Of a stretch of DNA of 44,702 nt, positions 23,490-31,988 are shown piece after piece (positions within the stretch are counted from its first letter, which is position 1; each line of letters opens with the position of its first letter). The notes under the pieces are model-generated. The model ran no database searches, had not been told where the DNA came from, and was given only the letters and a program-made list of their open reading frames with translations. The translations under genes were made by a program, and so were the position numbers. This DNA is from Candidatus Cloacimonadota bacterium (GTDB taxonomy: Bacteria > Cloacimonadota > Cloacimonadia > Cloacimonadales > TCS61): the NCBI GenBank assembly GCA_021108315.1, contig JAIORE010000277.1, forward strand, positions 1 through 44,702. The letters are read 5' to 3'.

Positions 23490-26009
23490 ATGAAAAAAAT
23501 TGTAATTATTTTATCACTTTTGTTTTCACTGACACTTTTTTCCAAAAACACAGAAATTGAAAAACTATTTAAGAAATTAAACAGAACAAAAGAAGACACC
23601 ACCAAAATACATCTCTATCTTGATATCGGCAATGCCTATAAAACTGTAAATCCTGACACTGTGATGTATTTCTTTGAAAAAGCATTAGAATTATCCGAAA
23701 ATCTAGAAGGTTCAAAAAATTCAAAAACAGTAAAACGATTAGTGGTTTTCTGTTATACTAATATTGGTTCTTTCTACCAACATACCGGAAAATATAAAAA
23801 AGCAATGGAGTTTTATCAAAAATCATTGGATTTATCCCGTAAATTAAAAGACAAATTAAAAATTTCCGATTCTTACAGCAATATCGGAACTATTTATTTA
23901 TATCAGAGTAATTTAAAAAAAGCTTTGGTATTTTGTCATAAATCGCTGGAAATATCTGAGTCTTTAAATGAAAAAAAACGAATGTCTATTACTTATAATA
24001 CTATTGGAGTAGTTCACTTGTATTTGGGAGAATTTGATAAATCATTAGATTTTTTTCAGAAAGCTTTGGAAATATATAAAGAGTTTAATGATACAAGTAA
24101 TATGACAAAATGTATAAGTAATATTGGGCATATTTTCGCTGATCAGGGAATGTATGAAAAAGCGAAAGAAAATTATCATAAATCATTGGAGATAGCAGAA
24201 AAAACAAGCGATAAAATTGAAATTGCAAGTAATTATTCAAACCTTGGAACTATAAATATTCGCCAAAGTAATTATGAAGAAGCTAAAAATAGTTTCAATA
24301 ATGCTCTTACTATTTTTAGGCAATTGAACAGTTTAGATGGAATTTCCGTATGTTATTACAACTTAGGTCTAATCTATAAAGATACGGATGTTTACGACAA
24401 AGCAATTGAAAATTTCCAAAAATCATTAAAAATTGACCAAGAAAGCGGAAATAGGATTGGGATGTCATCCTCTTACAATAAAATCGGCAATATTTACGAG
24501 TATCAAGGGGAATATGATAAAGCTTTACAGTATTTTCAAGAATCATTGGAAATTCGGGAAGAAGCAGGTTATAAAAACGGAGTTGCTTCGTGTTACCTTA
24601 ATTTTGGAAATGTTTACCTTAGCAAAAAAGATTATGAATTAGCAAAAGAATATTATCAAAAATCTTTTCAAATATTTGAAAATTTGAATGATAAATCCGG
24701 TATTGCTATCTGTATGCAAAATATTGGCAATGTCTTCTTACATCAGAAAAATTTAGATACGGCTTTGAAATATTATCAGAAATCATTAAAATTAAACAAA
24801 GAATTGGGAGATAAACAACAAATTTCCGATTTAGCAAATAGCATTTCTACAATCTATAGTTCACAAAAAAAATATGGAAAATCACTGGAATTTTCAAAAA
24901 AAAGCTTAACAATTGCCAAAGAAATCGGCTCTTTATCAGAAGAAAGAAATGCTTATCTGCAACTTTCTTCAATTTATGAAAAATTAGGACAATATAAAAA
25001 AGCATTAGAATTCTTCAAAAAATTCAAAACTATAAATGATAGTATTTTCAGTAGTGAAAAAAGTAAACAAATAATCGAAATGGAAACGCTTTATCAAACC
25101 GAAAAAAAAGAGAAAGAGAACCAGATTCTCACACAAAAAAATGAATTTAACGAGCTGACAATTTCTCGACATAAATCATTAAGAAACTTTTTAATCATAA
25201 TTCTGCTTATTATTTTTATATCAATGGTTCTAATTTATAATCAATATCGTCTTAAGAAATTTGCACTTCAAGAATTGAAGAAATCTGATAAAATTATTCG
25301 AAAACAGAAAAATGAACTGGAAATTATGAATAAGACCAGAAATAGATTTTTCTCCATTATTTCTCATGATCTGAAAAATTCCTTCACATCCCTGCAAATG
25401 GGAACAGAATTACTTTCTGATATTGAAGAATTAGATAAAAAAGAAATTTCAATGATAGCAAATGAAATAAAAATTTCAGTAGAAAATCTTTATAGATTTC
25501 TGGAAAACCTGCTGGAATGGGCACGAATCCAAATTGGAAGAATTCATCATAATCCTCAACAATTCGATATTTCCCGAATGATTAGCGAAGTTTTAGAAAT
25601 TTCTAAAGCAAAAGCAAAGATTAAGGATATTGAACTGAGTTCTATAATAGGTAGATGTACTGTTTTTGCTGATAAAAATATGGTTTACTCCGTTCTACAA
25701 AATTTGATTTCCAATGCGATAAAATTTACTAATTCTGGTGGAGAAATAGCAATCAGTAATACTATTGCAGATAACAATGTTCAAATTACAGTTTCTGACA
25801 ATGGTATTGGATTGAACAACGATCAGTTAGAAAAACTCTTTAAAGTAGATGAAATTCAATCTCGTCCAGGAACAAATAATGAAAAAGGTACAGGCTTTGG
25901 ATTAGTTCTTTGTAAAGAATTTATCGAAAAAAATAATGGTAGAATATGGATCGAAAGTAAGTTTGAGAAAGGGACTTCTGTTCATTTTAGTTTACCGAAA
26001 GGATCGTAA
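23490..26009 (+). CDS. TPR-repeat sensor histidine kinase
   Basis: Membrane histidine kinase of 839 aa. A signal peptide (MKKIVIILSLLFSLTLFS) is followed by about a dozen tetratricopeptide repeats (residues ~30-500) with the recurring YxKAxEYYQKSLEI pattern, a coiled linker, one transmembrane helix (~565-585), then HisKA with H626 in ISHDLKNS and a HATPase domain with NLISNAIKF, DNGIGL and GTGFGL. All catalytic boxes are intact. The TPR array should lie in the periplasm and could bind protein or peptide ligands. It precedes a sigma-54 response regulator by 42 bp, forming a two-component pair. The gene starts after AAAGGA. Confidence 0.93.
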   Translation: MKKIVIILSLLFSLTLFSKNTEIEKLFKKLNRTKEDTTKIHLYLDIGNAYKTVNPDTVMYFFEKALELSENLEGSKNSKTVKRLVVFCYTNIGSFYQHTGKYKKAMEFYQKSLDLSRKLKDKLKISDSYSNIGTIYLYQSNLKKALVFCHKSLEISESLNEKKRMSITYNTIGVVHLYLGEFDKSLDFFQKALEIYKEFNDTSNMTKCISNIGHIFADQGMYEKAKENYHKSLEIAEKTSDKIEIASNYSNLGTINIRQSNYEEAKNSFNNALTIFRQLNSLDGISVCYYNLGLIYKDTDVYDKAIENFQKSLKIDQESGNRIGMSSSYNKIGNIYEYQGEYDKALQYFQESLEIREEAGYKNGVASCYLNFGNVYLSKKDYELAKEYYQKSFQIFENLNDKSGIAICMQNIGNVFLHQKNLDTALKYYQKSLKLNKELGDKQQISDLANSISTIYSSQKKYGKSLEFSKKSLTIAKEIGSLSEERNAYLQLSSIYEKLGQYKKALEFFKKFKTINDSIFSSEKSKQIIEMETLYQTEKKEKENQILTQKNEFNELTISRHKSLRNFLIIILLIIFISMVLIYNQYRLKKFALQELKKSDKIIRKQKNELEIMNKTRNRFFSIISHDLKNSFTSLQMGTELLSDIEELDKKEISMIANEIKISVENLYRFLENLLEWARIQIGRIHHNPQQFDISRMISEVLEISKAKAKIKDIELSSIIGRCTVFADKNMVYSVLQNLISNAIKFTNSGGEIAISNTIADNNVQITVSDNGIGLNNDQLEKLFKVDEIQSRPGTNNEKGTGFGLVLCKEFIEKNNGRIWIESKFEKGTSVHFSLPKGS

Positions 26010-26051
26010 GAAATTCTTTCACTTATCTTTCCCAAACCGGAGAAATATCAA

Positions 26052-27368
26052 ATGATAAAAAAAATATTAATAATTGATGATGACAAGTTAGTTGGTTTAA
26101 CTCTGCAAAAGCTATTTAAAAAAAATGAGAATTACATTACAAAGTATGTCATTAATGGTAAACAGGGAATTTGCGAAGTAGAAAATAATCCACCACATCT
26201 TGTTCTACTGGATTTTCAACTGCCTGATATGAATGGATTCCAAATTCTCAAAAGAATAAAACAAATTGATGAATCAATTATTGTGATTATGATTACTTCT
26301 TTCGGAGAAGTACGCAAAGCTGTAACTGCCATAAAACTTGGAGCCTATGATTTTTTCACAAAACCTTTTGATAAAGAGGAAATCATAAAAGTTGCTCAAA
26401 ATGCTCTCAAAGTGATAAATACTTCCGAAAATCAAGAAATTGATATTCAAAAAATGATGGGAAACAGTGAAGCTTTACAAAATATGTTGAAGTTCATCAA
26501 GAGAGTTTCCAAAACTGATATTTCCGTATTCTTAGAAGGAGAAACCGGAACAGGGAAAGAACTATTCTCTCGGATGATTCACAAAAGTAGTAATCGCAGT
26601 GAATTCCCATTTATAACTGTTGATTGTGGATCTATTCCGGAAACACTTTTTGAAAGTGAACTTTTTGGTCATAAAAAAGGAGCGTTTACCGGAGCGATGA
26701 ATGATAAAAAAGGAAAATTTGAATTAGCTAATAAAGGAACACTGTTTTTAGATGAGATCAATAGTTTACCACTGAGTATGCAACCCAAATTCCTTCGTGC
26801 TTTGCAAGAAAAAGAGATTCAAAGACTTGGTGATGAAAATCCGATAAAAATTGATATTAGAATTATTGCAGCTTCCAATAAAAATATTTATGAAGATGTT
26901 CGCACTGAAAAATTTCGGGAAGATTTGTTTTATCGTATTCATGAATTTAAAATTGATTTACCAACCTTAAACGAAAGAAAAACTGATATTCCTGTGATTG
27001 CAAATTTTTTCTTGCAAGAGATTACTAAACAATATGATAGAAAAATAAATGCATTTTCTGGTGATGCAATGAACCTTCTTCTAAATTATCCTTGGCCCGG
27101 TAATATCAGAGAATTGAAAAACGTGATTAAAAGTGCAGTTCTATTGACAGATTCTGATATTATAGAACCTGATCATCTTATTTTAAAAAATATACGAACT
27201 TCTGATACTGAAGACCTGCTTTTGGAAAATTTTACTGCAAAAGCTGAAATTAAAATCATAAAAAGAGCTCTTAAAAAAGCAAATAATAATAAATCTGATG
27301 CAGCTGGATTTCTGGGAATCAGCCGAAGCCAATTTTATAAAAAACTGGAAAAATTTAAGATTAGTTAG
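26052..27368 (+). CDS. NtrC-family sigma-54-dependent response regulator
   Basis: A 438-aa activator with three domains: receiver (residues 1-120; D9-D11, phospho-acceptor D54, KPF lysine), AAA+ ATPase (~135-365; Walker A G163ETGTGKE, the sigma-54 contact loop G210AFTGA, LFLDEIN) and a Fis-type HTH at the C-terminus (KSDAAGFLGISRSQFYKKL). It opens promoters of the -24/-12 type when phosphorylated, presumably by the TPR kinase just upstream. A candidate target promoter with two upstream repeats lies immediately downstream at 27508-27648. The set of domains is complete and typical. Confidence 0.95.
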   Translation: MIKKILIIDDDKLVGLTLQKLFKKNENYITKYVINGKQGICEVENNPPHLVLLDFQLPDMNGFQILKRIKQIDESIIVIMITSFGEVRKAVTAIKLGAYDFFTKPFDKEEIIKVAQNALKVINTSENQEIDIQKMMGNSEALQNMLKFIKRVSKTDISVFLEGETGTGKELFSRMIHKSSNRSEFPFITVDCGSIPETLFESELFGHKKGAFTGAMNDKKGKFELANKGTLFLDEINSLPLSMQPKFLRALQEKEIQRLGDENPIKIDIRIIAASNKNIYEDVRTEKFREDLFYRIHEFKIDLPTLNERKTDIPVIANFFLQEITKQYDRKINAFSGDAMNLLLNYPWPGNIRELKNVIKSAVLLTDSDIIEPDHLILKNIRTSDTEDLLLENFTAKAEIKIIKRALKKANNNKSDAAGFLGISRSQFYKKLEKFKIS

Positions 27369-27507
27369 AATAAATAGGTACGAACAAGACAAATAAAAGC
27401 CTATCTCGTTCCTATCCCCTTTCTCCTTTTAACTTTCAACTTTCTTCTTTTAACTTGTAACTTTCAACTTTCTCCTCTTACCAATCTCCCCCATCTTTTC
27501 TCATTTC

Positions 27508-27538
27508 CAAGACAATTATTCTCATATACAAGACAATT
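27508..27538 (+). promoter_or_regulatory. Direct repeats, candidate activator-binding sites
   Basis: CAAGACAATT occurs at 27508-27517 and again at 27529-27538, a 21-bp period (two helical turns). They lie about 95-125 bp upstream of the -24/-12-like promoter, the usual distance for upstream sites of NtrC-type activators. Which protein binds is inferred. The flanking region 27380-27480 is a pyrimidine-rich run of repeated AACTTTCAACTTTCT units with no gene. Confidence 0.45.
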
Positions 27539-27632
27539 TCAAAAATCATCACCTTATTTAATGTTTTTTATATAATTCCTAACTTTATAGATTTCAATAG
27601 GATACATCTCTTGATTTATTTTAAATTTCATC

Positions 27633-27648
27633 TGGCATAACTTTCGCT
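27633..27648 (+). promoter_or_regulatory. Sigma-54-type (-24/-12) promoter candidate
   Basis: TGGCATAACTTTCGCT matches the consensus TGGCACG-N4-TTGCW with GG and GC exactly 10 bp apart and one mismatch in the -12 element. It is ~80 bp before the ATG of the Trp-rich repeat protein and directly downstream of a sigma-54 activator gene. Confidence 0.55.
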
Positions 27649-27725
27649 TATAAAATATGTAATTGAAAATAAATAAAAAATGGAACAGAAAAATTCTGTT
27701 TCATAAAAATAAAAAGGAGAGTATT

Positions 27726-28943
27726 ATGAAAAAGCAGGTAATTCTAATCAGTATTTTGTTAATTGTAGTAGTTGCTCAGGCAATGAATTTAAAAGAGGTA
27801 ATTTTCCAAGATTACACAATTGAAGATTTAATGCAAATTAATGAAAAAGCAAGAGAAGTTGCAAGAGATTCCAGAGATCAAGTTGTAATGGAAGTTTTGT
27901 ATCAAAATTGGGAAAACGAAGGTTGGGTAAATGATCAACTTCATACTTATAATTATAATGATGAGGGCTTTTATTCAGAGTTACTTGCCCAAATATGGCA
28001 GAATGAGTCATGGGTAAACCAGATGCACTATTCAATTACTAATAATGAATATGGCTGGCCTCTTGAAACACTTGTGCAAATGTGGGATGCTGTAAATCAG
28101 GTTTGGATGGATGCTGCTATTTTCATTACTTCTTATAACGCTCAAGGGCAACCTACTTATTCTCTTATCCAGGCAAATATTGCAGGTGTATGGACAAACA
28201 TGATGCAAATGACCTTCACTTGGAGTGGTACTCTTCTTATGGAACTCCTAACTGAAGAATGGGATTTTGAACAAAATAATTGGGTCAATGACAACAAGGA
28301 TATCAATACATACAATGGGGAAGATCGTATTGAAGAATTAGATTTGATCTGGGAAGAAGGAAACTGGCTTAATGATGAAAAAAGGACTTATACTTATGAT
28401 GGAAATCACCATTTATTGGAACAACTTGAACAAGGTTGGAATTCACAAATGTGGTTAGATTACAGACATTCTGCATATACTTATGATGCTGAGTGGCATG
28501 AAATTCAAGAATTTGAACGAGAATGGGATAATGATCAATGGGTGAATTTTGAAGATACATATTACACTTATGAAAACGATTTAATGATTGAAAAATTGAT
28601 TTATCAATGGAACGAAACCCGCGAGTGGGAAAATTATCATAGAGATACTACCACTTATGGTGAAGTTAATGAAAGTGAAAATGTAATACTTCCTCAAATT
28701 TCTCTGAAAAACTTTCCCAACCCATTTAACCCTTCCACAACCATAGAATTTGATATTAAAAATGGTGAAACAGGTTCTTTATCAATATTCAATATCAAAG
28801 GTCAAGTTTTGGTATCCAAAGATTTTGAATCAGGAAAACACAATTATCAATGGAATGCAACTTCCTACGGTTCAGGCATTTATTTCTACAAACTCCAAAT
28901 TGGAAATGTTTCTAAAGTTCAAAAAATGATAATGATGAAGTAA
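27726..28943 (+). CDS. Secreted Trp-rich repeat protein with C-terminal sorting domain
   Basis: A 405-aa exported protein. I set the start at the ATG of MKKQVILISILLIVVVAQA (AAGGAG six bases upstream); the longer frame adds 21 basic residues. Between residues ~45 and ~310 there are at least seven imperfect repeats of 30-40 aa with the pattern W-x(4-6)-W-x-N/D followed by YTY/NYN-D and a Glu-Leu-rich strand, e.g. IWQNESWVNQ, LIWEEGNWLNDEKRTYTYDG, REWDNDQWVNFEDTYYTYEN. This resembles YD/RHS-like extracellular strand repeats, without the typical RHS core. The C-terminus (NFPNPFNPSTTIEF ... KMIMMK) is a type IX-style sorting domain. Probably surface or released. Likely controlled by the adjacent sigma-54 system. 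Confidence 0.82.
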   Translation: MKKQVILISILLIVVVAQAMNLKEVIFQDYTIEDLMQINEKAREVARDSRDQVVMEVLYQNWENEGWVNDQLHTYNYNDEGFYSELLAQIWQNESWVNQMHYSITNNEYGWPLETLVQMWDAVNQVWMDAAIFITSYNAQGQPTYSLIQANIAGVWTNMMQMTFTWSGTLLMELLTEEWDFEQNNWVNDNKDINTYNGEDRIEELDLIWEEGNWLNDEKRTYTYDGNHHLLEQLEQGWNSQMWLDYRHSAYTYDAEWHEIQEFEREWDNDQWVNFEDTYYTYENDLMIEKLIYQWNETREWENYHRDTTTYGEVNESENVILPQISLKNFPNPFNPSTTIEFDIKNGETGSLSIFNIKGQVLVSKDFESGKHNYQWNATSYGSGIYFYKLQIGNVSKVQKMIMMK

Positions 28944-28947
28944 AACA

Positions 28948-29000
28948 GTGAATAACTAATAGTGAATAGTGAATAATTTTGAATTTACTATTCACTATTT
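28948..29000. repeat. AT-rich hairpin element, copy 1
   Basis: Begins GTGAATAACTAATAGTGAATA and ends in TTACTATTCACTATTTTT; GTGAATAGT pairs with ACTATTCAC. The same opening recurs at 33678 and 33891. It follows the sorting-domain gene directly and may end its transcript. Confidence 0.55.
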
Positions 29001-29022
29001 TTCTAAGTTTTTGCGAGGAATT

Positions 29023-29217
29023 ATGAGTGATATAATTTTACATAATTTAGAATATTCGGTAATAATAATACTATCGGCAGTGCTGATAATTGCTATTATC
29101 TTTCTTCTAAAAAAAAATAGAGCAAGAAAATTTATGAATTATGAGAACGAAGAGAAAAAGATAAAGAAAAAAATGGAGGACGTTATGTTTAAGAGAAAAA
29201 ATCCCCTACACTTTTAG
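29023..29217 (+). CDS. Small single-pass membrane protein (uncertain)
   Basis: A 64-aa frame from the ATG at 29023 (GAGGAA six bases upstream): short polar start, one strong hydrophobic helix (IIILSAVLIIAIIFLL), then a very basic/acidic tail (NYENEEKKIKKKMEDV). Its last 11 codons overlap the probable original start region of the next gene (ATG 29185), and it stops only because of the frame in which the A6 run at 29196-29201 is read. With one more A it would run on into the LamG protein. So it may be a true small protein, or the front of a frameshifted reading frame. No family recognised. Confidence 0.4.
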   Translation: MSDIILHNLEYSVIIILSAVLIIAIIFLLKKNRARKFMNYENEEKKIKKKMEDVMFKRKNPLHF

Positions 29218-29240
29218 GGAAGAAACACATTGTTTTAATT

Positions 29241-30557
29241 ATGTTAGTATTATTTAGCAGTACAGTTTTTGCACAGAATTATGATCTCAATTTCGGAGGA
29301 ACTGATTGGATTGAAATACCAGATAATCCAGCATTAAATCCAAGTGAATTAACAGTTGAATTTTGGATTAATCCAGCTTCATTGACCGGTATTCCAAACT
29401 TTGTAACAAAAGGTGGGAATTATGGTGGATTTACTCCTCAATATGAAATTTATCATTCTCAAACCAATCATTGTCTCAGATATATTTCAGGAAATAGTGG
29501 TCAAAGTCCAAATTTAAATTCTATTTCATCACTTTCTACAGGAGTATGGCAACATGTAGTACTTACCCATACGGAAACTACAATTAAATTTTATATTGAT
29601 GGTATTCTTGATTCTCAAACTACATCCGGTGGTTTTTTAGCAAATCCTACAACACAAACTTTACATTTCGGAGTCGAAGGAAGAAAATTATCAAATACAT
29701 ACTTAAACGGAAAGTTAGATGAAATACGAATTTGGGATGCTGCTCTTGATCAAACAACAATTCAAACTTGGATGAATCAACCACTGAATGATACTCATCC
29801 AAACTGGAGTGATCTCGTTGGATATTGGAAATTAGATGAAGGTTCTGGACAAGTAGCAGGAGATTCTTCCGGAAATGGAAACGATGGTCAACTCGGAAGC
29901 ACAGGAGCTTACGACGGAAACGATCCAAGTTGGGGATTATCAGATAATCCTCTACCTGTAGTTCTTTCCTCATTTACAGCAATTCAAACTCAAGCAAACT
30001 TCGCTCAAATCAATTGGACAACTCAATCGGAAACAGATCTTTATGGTTATAATGTCTATCGAAATGTAGAAAGTGAAATAAACAGTTCTTTCAAACTCAA
30101 TTCAACAATTCTCGAAGCCGAAAATACTCCAACCGGAAGTGATTATTCTTTCACTGATGAAAACGTGGAATTTGAACAAATCTATTATTATTGGTTAGAA
30201 AGTGTTGATCTTGGTGGAAATACTGAGTTTTTTGGTCCCATTTCAATAACTTTGGAAGATAATAACCAAATTCCAGAATTACCAAATGAAACACTTTTAC
30301 AATCTGCTTATCCAAATCCTTTCAATCCAAAAACAACAATCAATTTCTCGGTAAAAGAAAATGAAACAGCTCAACTAATAATCTATAACGCTAAAGGACA
30401 AATCGTGAAAACATATCCAGTATTTGAAAATGGTACTCATACAATCAATTGGCTTGGAAAAGATGAAAATGAAAACGATGTGGGTTCTGGAGTATTTTTC
30501 TATAGATTGAAATCTGCTTCTACAACCCAAATTAAAAAAATGTTGCTTTTAAAATAG
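29241..30557 (+). CDS. Secreted LamG-domain protein 1, 5' end probably frameshifted
   Basis: About 438 aa from the ATG at 29241: short signal remnant (MLVLFSSTVFAQ), LamG/concanavalin-like lectin domain (residues ~13-200; LNPSELTVEFWINP, WQHVVLTHTETTIKFYIDG, LDEIRIWDAALDQ, LVGYWKLDEGSGQ), FN3-like region (INWTTQSETDLYGYNVYR), and sorting tail (SAYPNPFNPKTTINF ... KKMLLLK). No ribosome site precedes 29241. ATG 29185 has GGAGG five bases upstream and, if the six-A run at 29196-29201 had one more A, would read a basic n-region and the rest of the signal peptide into this frame. So the true gene probably starts at 29185 with a one-base loss. First of three paralogues. Confidence 0.8.
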   Translation: MLVLFSSTVFAQNYDLNFGGTDWIEIPDNPALNPSELTVEFWINPASLTGIPNFVTKGGNYGGFTPQYEIYHSQTNHCLRYISGNSGQSPNLNSISSLSTGVWQHVVLTHTETTIKFYIDGILDSQTTSGGFLANPTTQTLHFGVEGRKLSNTYLNGKLDEIRIWDAALDQTTIQTWMNQPLNDTHPNWSDLVGYWKLDEGSGQVAGDSSGNGNDGQLGSTGAYDGNDPSWGLSDNPLPVVLSSFTAIQTQANFAQINWTTQSETDLYGYNVYRNVESEINSSFKLNSTILEAENTPTGSDYSFTDENVEFEQIYYYWLESVDLGGNTEFFGPISITLEDNNQIPELPNETLLQSAYPNPFNPKTTINFSVKENETAQLIIYNAKGQIVKTYPVFENGTHTINWLGKDENENDVGSGVFFYRLKSASTTQIKKMLLLK

Positions 30558-30566
30558 GAGGAATTT

Positions 30567-31988
30567 ATGAAAAAGCATTTTATTATAGTCTCATTGATTT
30601 TATTATGTACTATTCTTTTTGCCCAAAATTTTATGTTAGATTTTGATGGGATAGATGATTATGTGGAAATCCCTAATCATCCTTCTTATAGTTTTGGCAC
30701 AGATAATTTTACAGTTAGCTTTTGGTTTTTTAAAAGAGATGCAGCTCGTGGACATGCTTTGACATTCAATGGATTGACAGAAAGCAACCTCTCTTTTGAC
30801 TTTGATGACTTGAGCTATACAGGCGTTCCTAATGTTTGGGTTTATTGGATGTGAACAGGTATTCCCAATATTATTGTAAACAAAGATTATAGTGATGGAA
30901 ACTGGCATCATCTTGCTCTTACCCGAACAGGGAATTCTTTTAAGTTATATATGGATGGAATATTAGAAGGACAAACCACATACACTGGAGAATTGGTCTT
31001 TAATGGAAGTCTATTAGTTGGGTGGAGTAATTCATACTTAACATATTCCTTCTTCTGGGATGGAAATATCGATGAAATACGGATTTGGAATGCTGCTGTA
31101 GATCAATTAACAATACAATCATGGATGAATCAACCCCTAAATGCTTCTCATCCATATTGGAGTGACCTTGCAGATTATTGGAAATTTGATGAAGGAGCTG
31201 GACAAACTGTTTCTGATTCATCTATAAATGGGAATAATGGTCAATTAGGAAGTACAGGAAACCCATTAAGTGATGATCCAAGTTGGGAAATTTCTGACAA
31301 CCCTCTCCCAGTAGAACTATCATCATTCATCGCAATTCAAACTTCTGCAGATTTCGCTCAAATCAATTGGACAACTCAATCAGAAACAGACCTTTACGGA
31401 TATAATGTTTATCGAAATATAAAAAGCGAATTAAATAACTCTTTCAAACTAAATTCAACAATTTTAGAGGCTGAAAATACTCCAAACGGAAGCGATTATT
31501 CTTTCACTGATGAAAATGTGGAATATGAACAAGTCTATTTTTATTGGTTAGAAAGCGTTGATCTTGGTGGAAATACTGAATTTTTCGGACCTATTTCTAT
31601 TACATTGGAAGATAACAATCAAATTCCCGATTTACCAAATAAAACTTTGTTACAAGCTGCTTATCCAAACCCATTCAATCCCAAAACAACAATAAATTTC
31701 TCAGTAAAAGAGAACGAAACAGCTCAATTATTGATCTATAATGTCAAAGGACAAATTGTAAAAACATTTCCTGTATTTGAAAATGGTAATCATTCAGTAG
31801 AATGGTTCGGTAAAGATAATATCGGTAATAAAGTAGGTTCAGGAGTATTTTTCTATAGATTGAAATCTGCTTCTACAACTCAAATTAAGAAAATGTTGCT
31901 TTTAAAATTAGGAGGAAATTATGAAAAAGCATTTAATTATTATCTCATTAGTTTTGTTATGCAGTACAGTTTTTGCACAGAATTATGA
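30567..31988 (+). pseudogene. LamG-domain protein 2, broken by an in-frame stop and a lost native stop
   Basis: Same architecture as its neighbours and a good start (GGAGG, MKKHFIIVSLILLCTILFAQ). Reading frame is interrupted by TGA at 30852-30854 inside the LamG domain; the downstream part (DGNWHHLALTRTGNSFKLYM onward) continues in the same frame, so a single substitution made the stop. At the other end, the paralogues end KMLLLK then TAG; here an extra T at 31908-31909 turns it into AAATTAGGAGG, adding 25 residues and making the frame overlap the next gene's first 68 bases. The coding DNA between is otherwise well kept, so loss is recent. Readthrough or sequencing error should be considered. 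Confidence 0.8.

Noticed and set aside
27380..27480. CRISPR-like or tandem array in the pyrimidine-rich repeats after the response regulator
   Set aside because: Units (AACTTTCAACTTTCT) are degenerate, without regular spacers, and no cas genes are present.
30852..30854. UGA read as an amino acid (recoded stop), suggested by the in-frame TGA in LamG gene 2 and TGA at a Trp position in the transposase fragment
   Set aside because: TGA acts as a normal stop at gene overlaps (ATGA at 12648-12651 and at 37718-37721). The two odd TGAs lie in copies with additional frame damage, so decay explains them better.
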